Positions 36,501 through 39,625 of a DNA stretch of 39,625 nt are shown here, one piece after another (the first letter of the stretch is position 1; each line of letters opens with the position of its first letter). The notes beneath the pieces were generated by a model that did not search any database, was not told where the DNA came from, and was given only the letters and a program-made list of their open reading frames with translations. This DNA is from Bacteroidales bacterium (lineage in GTDB: Bacteria > Bacteroidota > Bacteroidia > Bacteroidales > Muribaculaceae), in the NCBI GenBank assembly GCA_029219425.1, contig JAQXTJ010000003.1, positions 1 through 39,625 on the forward strand, given 5' to 3'. The position numbers and the translations under genes were made by a program.

Positions 36501-37594
36501 TGATGAGCGACGGAAAGAAAATAACCGAAGCCGACCGCAGGCGCATATTTGAGCCATTCTACCAGATTGACAAGACCATGAGTGGCGAGAATGGCGTGGG
36601 AATTGGGCTGCCGCTGTCGCTGTCGCTTGCCAAGATGCTTGGCGGTGTGCTCTATCTTGAGGAGAACACAGGCGATGAGAATGTGTTCTCACTCTCCCTA
36701 CCCATCAACAAGACCGACATCAGGCAGAACAACAAGAATGTGGTAGTCACCTCCGACTATCTCATTGAGGAGGGCTCGAACCAGTCGAAAGAGAATGCTG
36801 CCGGATACACGGTGCTCATAGTGGAGGACAACGACAATATGCGTGAGTTCCTCGCCGACCAGGTGAACATGTCGTTCTCGGTTGAGACCGCAAGTAACGG
36901 CAAGGAGGCATTTGAGAAGCTGAAAAAGAGCCATATCGACCTGATAGTGACCGATGTGATGATGCCCGAGATGAATGGCTATGAGCTGTGCAAGGCTGTG
37001 AAGGCCGACATCGACCTGTCGCACATTCCGGTGGTGTTCATCACAGCGAAAAACGACCTCGACAGCAAGATAAAGAGCCTGCAACTTGGCGCAGAGGCCT
37101 ACATCGAGAAGCCTTTCTCGGTGAAATACTTCCGCCAGCTCATCCGCTCACTGCTCGACAACCGCCGCCGCGAGCGCGAGGCATTCTCGAAGAAGCCTTT
37201 CTTCAACGTGGATAACATGCACGTGAACAAGGCCGATGAGGAGTTCATCAACAAGGTGGTGAAAATCATTGAGGACAACATAGGCGAGGACAACTTCAGC
37301 GTGGAGTCGATGGCCGACATCTTCTGCATGAGCCATTCGAGCCTGCTTCGCAAGATTAAGACGGTGTTTAATCTCTCGCCGGTGGAGCTGATAAGGCTAA
37401 TCAAGCTGAAGAAGGCTGCCGAGCTAATTCAGGAGGGCAAATACCGCATTGGCGACATCTGCTACATGGTGGGCATATCGTCGCAGAGCTACTTCAGCAA
37501 ACTCTTCTTCAAGCAATTTGGCATCACGCCCAAGGACTTTGAGAAGCAGTGCCAGAAGAAGCTGCAAGGCACGGTGCCCGAACAGCTAAAATAG
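33572..37594 (+). CDS. Hybrid two-component system regulator (HTCS)
   Basis: HTCS proteins join a periplasmic glycan sensor, a histidine kinase, a receiver and an AraC-type activator in one inner-membrane chain. The 1340 residues show: signal peptide (to about 30); two-component propeller repeats (SSNVKCIVEDSYGFMWLGT and many similar WxGT blades) to about 690; a Y_Y_Y domain ending in MRITILPPWW; a transmembrane helix at about 777-798; HisKA with H836 (VAHEIRTP); HATPase with NLLNNALKYA and GVGIGLPLSL; a receiver with phosphoacceptor D1128 (VTDVMMPEMNG); and a C-terminal AraC DNA-binding domain (ESMADIFCMSHSSLLRKIK, GISSQSYFSKLFFKQFGITP). All key residues are present. It should sense an oligosaccharide released from the PUL substrate and activate the locus. 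It lies 67 bases after the GH-D gene, probably cotranscribed. Confidence 0.97.
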   Translation: MNLNYHSALFAQLRLIVLLLAALAATEEANALDNYSFKHIDSSTGLSSSNVKCIVEDSYGFMWLGTKNGLNRYDGVNMRLLDCYDEELKQGNNNIGALYEDENKMLWVGTDRGIYIYNPRTDRFTKAVQKDAKTGTVADNWVQSIVGDQRGNVWALVPDQGVFHYHDGDKVDYYNITKDGNFKKIFPSNIFVSSKKNVWICTTGSGLYRLNVETRDFEQIAQVDDTSLLGINFISIAEDITGSLILASNEGRIFRFNTRANNISEIPFTCAGKVYLRCLACFDGEIWIGTQHGLYIIDTIRHTERYLINDPLNEFSLSDDIVYYIYKSKQNDAWIGTMFGGVDYMPRHKFTFEYFGLGAGLSSRRVRGLAQAADGRIWIGTEEKGLNVLNPATGTVTFAEQRPIPSNNTILMLTSSGGDIVASFSRLGLVRVESAKNYTKLFDNNSGSNGVYSYLKDSSGTEWVGLGYALYRRKAGAADFEHITATGYDWIFTIAESTNGEVWLGTMGNGVWRYTPHNGLFRQYTCDGENPSGLRSNSISALYTDSKGRLWLSTDRGGISRYNRDTDDFTTFGQEEGLPDDVAYSMLEDENGNLWFGTNKGLVKFNPNTAAVKVFTMKDGLPGNQFNYGQAVKTGSGMFYFGCIDGVVAFNPQNEELQTSLEGIYFTRMDVLNDEVYPGEEGSPLEQNILFTDQITLPYDLATFSLDVASPNFGTTGGDIYSYKIEPLGDKWITMHNNRISFTNLATGDYKLTVRVENNGKKVEREMRITILPPWWLSGWAFFCYFLMAALAVVCWFCWYRNHKEQQLRERQKLFAINKEKELYESKVNFFTEVAHEIRTPIALIDAPLEAIEEIGVSDGKVAHYLNVMRQNTRRLLNLTGQLLDFQKIDSGRMVLTSENVDIALLVTETLDRFEPAIMVKHKQLLRHVTDEQIIVSTDKEAVTKILSNLLNNALKYASRTIEVTLTADDKTFVLRVMSDGKKITEADRRRIFEPFYQIDKTMSGENGVGIGLPLSLSLAKMLGGVLYLEENTGDENVFSLSLPINKTDIRQNNKNVVVTSDYLIEEGSNQSKENAAGYTVLIVEDNDNMREFLADQVNMSFSVETASNGKEAFEKLKKSHIDLIVTDVMMPEMNGYELCKAVKADIDLSHIPVVFITAKNDLDSKIKSLQLGAEAYIEKPFSVKYFRQLIRSLLDNRRREREAFSKKPFFNVDNMHVNKADEEFINKVVKIIEDNIGEDNFSVESMADIFCMSHSSLLRKIKTVFNLSPVELIRLIKLKKAAELIQEGKYRIGDICYMVGISSQSYFSKLFFKQFGITPKDFEKQCQKKLQGTVPEQLK

Positions 37595-37638
37595 CAACAT
37601 TTGGCGGAAAATGGCGATTTTTTGGAGTTTTCATGGCT

Positions 37639-37667
37639 TTTGGCTAAAGAAATAATGAGTAATTTTG
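37639..37667 (+). promoter_or_regulatory. Promoter of the esterase gene
   Basis: TTTG at 37639-37642 and TAATTTTG at 37660-37667 are 17 bases apart, a fair match to the Bacteroidetes -33/-7 pair. The leader to the ATG at 37744 would be about 70 bases. No hairpin terminator is seen after the HTCS gene. Confidence 0.5.
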
Positions 37668-37743
37668 TGGGCAGGAGAGGAAACCAGGAGTATCCTTCCA
37701 CTGAGAAAACAACATAGACTTCTAACAATCATTTATCAAGACA

Positions 37744-39625
37744 ATGAAAAGAGATAGCATGAGAAGAATGAGCCTTGTGCCTGCATTGCTTGCCTTGTGG
37801 CTCGTGGCAGGAGCGAAGGTGCAGTTGCCGCAATTTGTGACCGACAGCATGGTGGTGCAACAGCAGAGCAACTGGAGAATTGAGGGCAAGGCCTCGGGCA
37901 AGGTGAAAGTGACAACATCGTGGAATGGAAAGACCATCGTGGCTACCACCGATGCCGACGGACACTTTGCAGTGACACTTGCCACGCCGGCGGCCGGCGG
38001 CCCACACCGCATCACCTTCGACGACGGCGAGCGGCTCACGCTGCGCGACATCTACTCGGGCGAGGTGTGGCTGTGCTCCGGGCAATCGAACATGGAAATG
38101 CCCGTGGGCGGCTGGGGCAAGGTGATGGACTATGAAAAGGAGATTGCCAATGCGAATCATGACAATATCCGCTTCCTGCAAGTGCAGAAGCAGATAGGCT
38201 ACCGCACTGCCGACGACACCAATATAAATATGGGAGGCTGGCGCACGTGCTCTCCCGCCACCGTGGAGAATTTCTCCTCGATAGCCTACTTCTATGCCCG
38301 CGAGATGGCGAAGAAGCTGGGCGTGCATGTGGGTGTGATTGACTGCACATGGGGCGGCACACCGGCCGAGGCATGGACAAGCTATGAAGGAGTGAAATCG
38401 GTGCCCGGATTTGAGAAAGAGACGCAGTTGCTCAGTGACGGCAACTTCGATGCCGCCAATATGAAGCAACTCTACGAGAAGGAGATTGAGGAGTGGATGA
38501 GGCTGGCATCGTCGGGGAGCAAGACATTTGATGCCGCGCGTTACGATGCTTCGCTGCCCAAAATGGCACTGCCCTGTGAGTGGGAGAAAGCGGCGCTGCC
38601 CGACTTCGATGGCATAGTGTGGTTCCAGTATTCGATTGACATTCCTGCCGATTGGGCGGGGAAAGCGATTGAGCTGCACCTCGGGATGATTGACGATGAG
38701 GATGTGACATACTTCAATGGAAAGAAGATTGCCGAGGGTTCGGGCTACAACGTGAAGCGCAGCTACACAATTCCGGCTGAGCTTGTGAAAGCCGGACGCT
38801 CGGTGATCTCGGTGCGCGTGAGCGACTTTGGCGGCGGTGGCGGAATATGGGGCGATGCAGCCGACATGGTGGCCGTGCAGGGCGAAAAGAGCATCTCGCT
38901 CGCCGGCAACTGGCACTACAGCGTAGCCGCCGACTTTGGCAAGCTGCCACGGCGACCCGTTTCGGTGGAAAGCTCGAGTTTCCCTTGTGTGCTCTACAAT
39001 GCAATGCTCTATCCGCTTCACACCATGCCGGTGAAGGGAGTGCTGTGGTATCAGGGTTGTGCCAATGTGGGACGCGACGCACAATACTCGGTGCTCTTCA
39101 AGCGACTTATCAACGACTGGCGCACGCTGTGGGGCAATGAACAGCTGCCATTCTATTTTGTGCAGCTTGCCGGCTACTTGCAGCCGAAGCTCATTCAGCC
39201 CGATTCGCAATGGGCTGCACTTCGCCAGGCACAGGCCGACGCCCTGGAGCTTGACAATACAGCCATGGCCGTGGCTATCGACATAGGCAATCCCGACGAC
39301 ATTCACCCCAAGAACAAGCAGGAGGTGGCACGAAGGCTCTCGCTCATAGCACTGAGGCATACCTATGGCCGTGGCGAGGTGATTTGCGAAGCACCGAAGC
39401 CTGTGTCGCTCGGTGCGGCAGGCAATGATGCGCTTGTGAAATTTGACAATGAAGTGAAAGCCGATGGCGCAGCTCCACAGGGCTTCATCGCCCTTGTGGG
39501 AGGCCAGTGGGTGCGACCCGAGGTAAAAATTGTGGATCACAATGTGGTGCGCCTCACCGCCGGTGGCAAAATTGAGCAGGTGAAATACAACTGGGCCGAC
39601 TATCCCGACGGCAATTTGCGTGGTA
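37744..39625 (+). CDS. Sialate O-acetylesterase family protein (cut by window end)
   Basis: SGNH-type carbohydrate esterase; family members remove acetyl groups from sialic acids or from plant glycans such as xylan and mannan. The 627 visible codons have no stop and end within WADYPDGNLRG, which should be near the C terminus. A short signal peptide (MKRDSMRRMSLVPALLALWLVAGA) is followed by LPQFVTDSMVVQQQ, the catalytic serine S115 in GEVWLCSGQSNMEMPVGG, GVIDCTWGGTPAEAW and the catalytic D519/H521 in DDIHPKNKQEVARRLS. Between them, at about residues 286-370, lies an inserted jelly-roll module like the GH2 N-terminal domain (IVWFQYSIDIPADW to VRVSDFGGGGGIWG). It is last in the PUL and has its own promoter candidate. 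Specificity is not readable from sequence. Confidence 0.92.
   Translation, partial: MKRDSMRRMSLVPALLALWLVAGAKVQLPQFVTDSMVVQQQSNWRIEGKASGKVKVTTSWNGKTIVATTDADGHFAVTLATPAAGGPHRITFDDGERLTLRDIYSGEVWLCSGQSNMEMPVGGWGKVMDYEKEIANANHDNIRFLQVQKQIGYRTADDTNINMGGWRTCSPATVENFSSIAYFYAREMAKKLGVHVGVIDCTWGGTPAEAWTSYEGVKSVPGFEKETQLLSDGNFDAANMKQLYEKEIEEWMRLASSGSKTFDAARYDASLPKMALPCEWEKAALPDFDGIVWFQYSIDIPADWAGKAIELHLGMIDDEDVTYFNGKKIAEGSGYNVKRSYTIPAELVKAGRSVISVRVSDFGGGGGIWGDAADMVAVQGEKSISLAGNWHYSVAADFGKLPRRPVSVESSSFPCVLYNAMLYPLHTMPVKGVLWYQGCANVGRDAQYSVLFKRLINDWRTLWGNEQLPFYFVQLAGYLQPKLIQPDSQWAALRQAQADALELDNTAMAVAIDIGNPDDIHPKNKQEVARRLSLIALRHTYGRGEVICEAPKPVSLGAAGNDALVKFDNEVKADGAAPQGFIALVGGQWVRPEVKIVDHNVVRLTAGGKIEQVKYNWADYPDGNLRG

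Noticed and set aside
37729-39540. Long antisense open frame (about 600 codons) on the minus strand at the right end
   Set aside because: The plus strand holds an uninterrupted esterase frame with GQSNM and DIHP catalytic motifs; the antisense frame is a His/Ala/Leu-rich mirror of it.

Overview
The window looks like chromosomal DNA from a gut Bacteroidota (order Bacteroidales; a Muribaculaceae- or Prevotella-like lineage is my guess, not proven). The signs are a complete type IX secretion (T9SS) core operon, a SusC/SusD polysaccharide-utilisation locus (PUL) with a hybrid two-component system, TAnnTTTG-type promoter elements, weak or absent Shine-Dalgarno sequences and moderately GC-rich genes.

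Layout. (1) 1-2170: a visibly AT-richer patch with the 3' two thirds of a type I restriction subunit (hsdR). It lacks its nuclease and Walker A end and has an out-of-frame fragment before it and a 16-codon stub after it, so it reads as a decayed defence locus. (2) 2207-9337, minus strand: porT, porP/sprF, gldK, gldL, gldM and gldN, which encode an outer-membrane accessory barrel, the PorP/SprF barrel, the periplasmic lipoprotein ring (K/N) and the proton-driven inner-membrane motor (L/M). A hairpin terminator candidate ends the unit. (3) 9561-18572: housekeeping genes argS, a Bax-inhibitor-1/YccA membrane protein, xseA, xseB, a large AsmA-like protein, an MBL-fold hydrolase and a convergent glutaredoxin-like protein. 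Two arrays of a degenerate heptamer (RGCNNTG) sit directly after the stop codons of xseA and the AsmA gene. (4) 18573-19214: AT-rich spacer with an unexplained start-less 53-codon frame and, at its right end, the likely promoter of the PUL. (5) 19215-39625, plus strand: a PUL made of GH95, GH2 beta-mannosidase-like, SusC, SusD, a secreted FG-GAP/VCBS propeller protein, a clan GH-D (alpha-galactosidase-like) enzyme, an HTCS regulator and a sialate-O-acetylesterase-family esterase cut by the window end.

How it fits together. The HTCS should sense a glycan breakdown product in the periplasm and activate the PUL through its AraC domain. SusC/D import oligosaccharides; GH95, GH2, the GH-D enzyme and the esterase remove fucose or L-galactose, mannose, galactose and acetyl groups. 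Two PUL products (the FG-GAP protein and the GH-D enzyme) end in what look like type A T9SS sorting domains, so the secretion machine encoded about 20 kb away is the likely exporter. The FG-GAP protein stands where a SusE/SGBP lipoprotein normally sits. An acetylated, alpha-galactosylated or fucosylated mannan or glycoconjugate is the best substrate guess; it is inference only.
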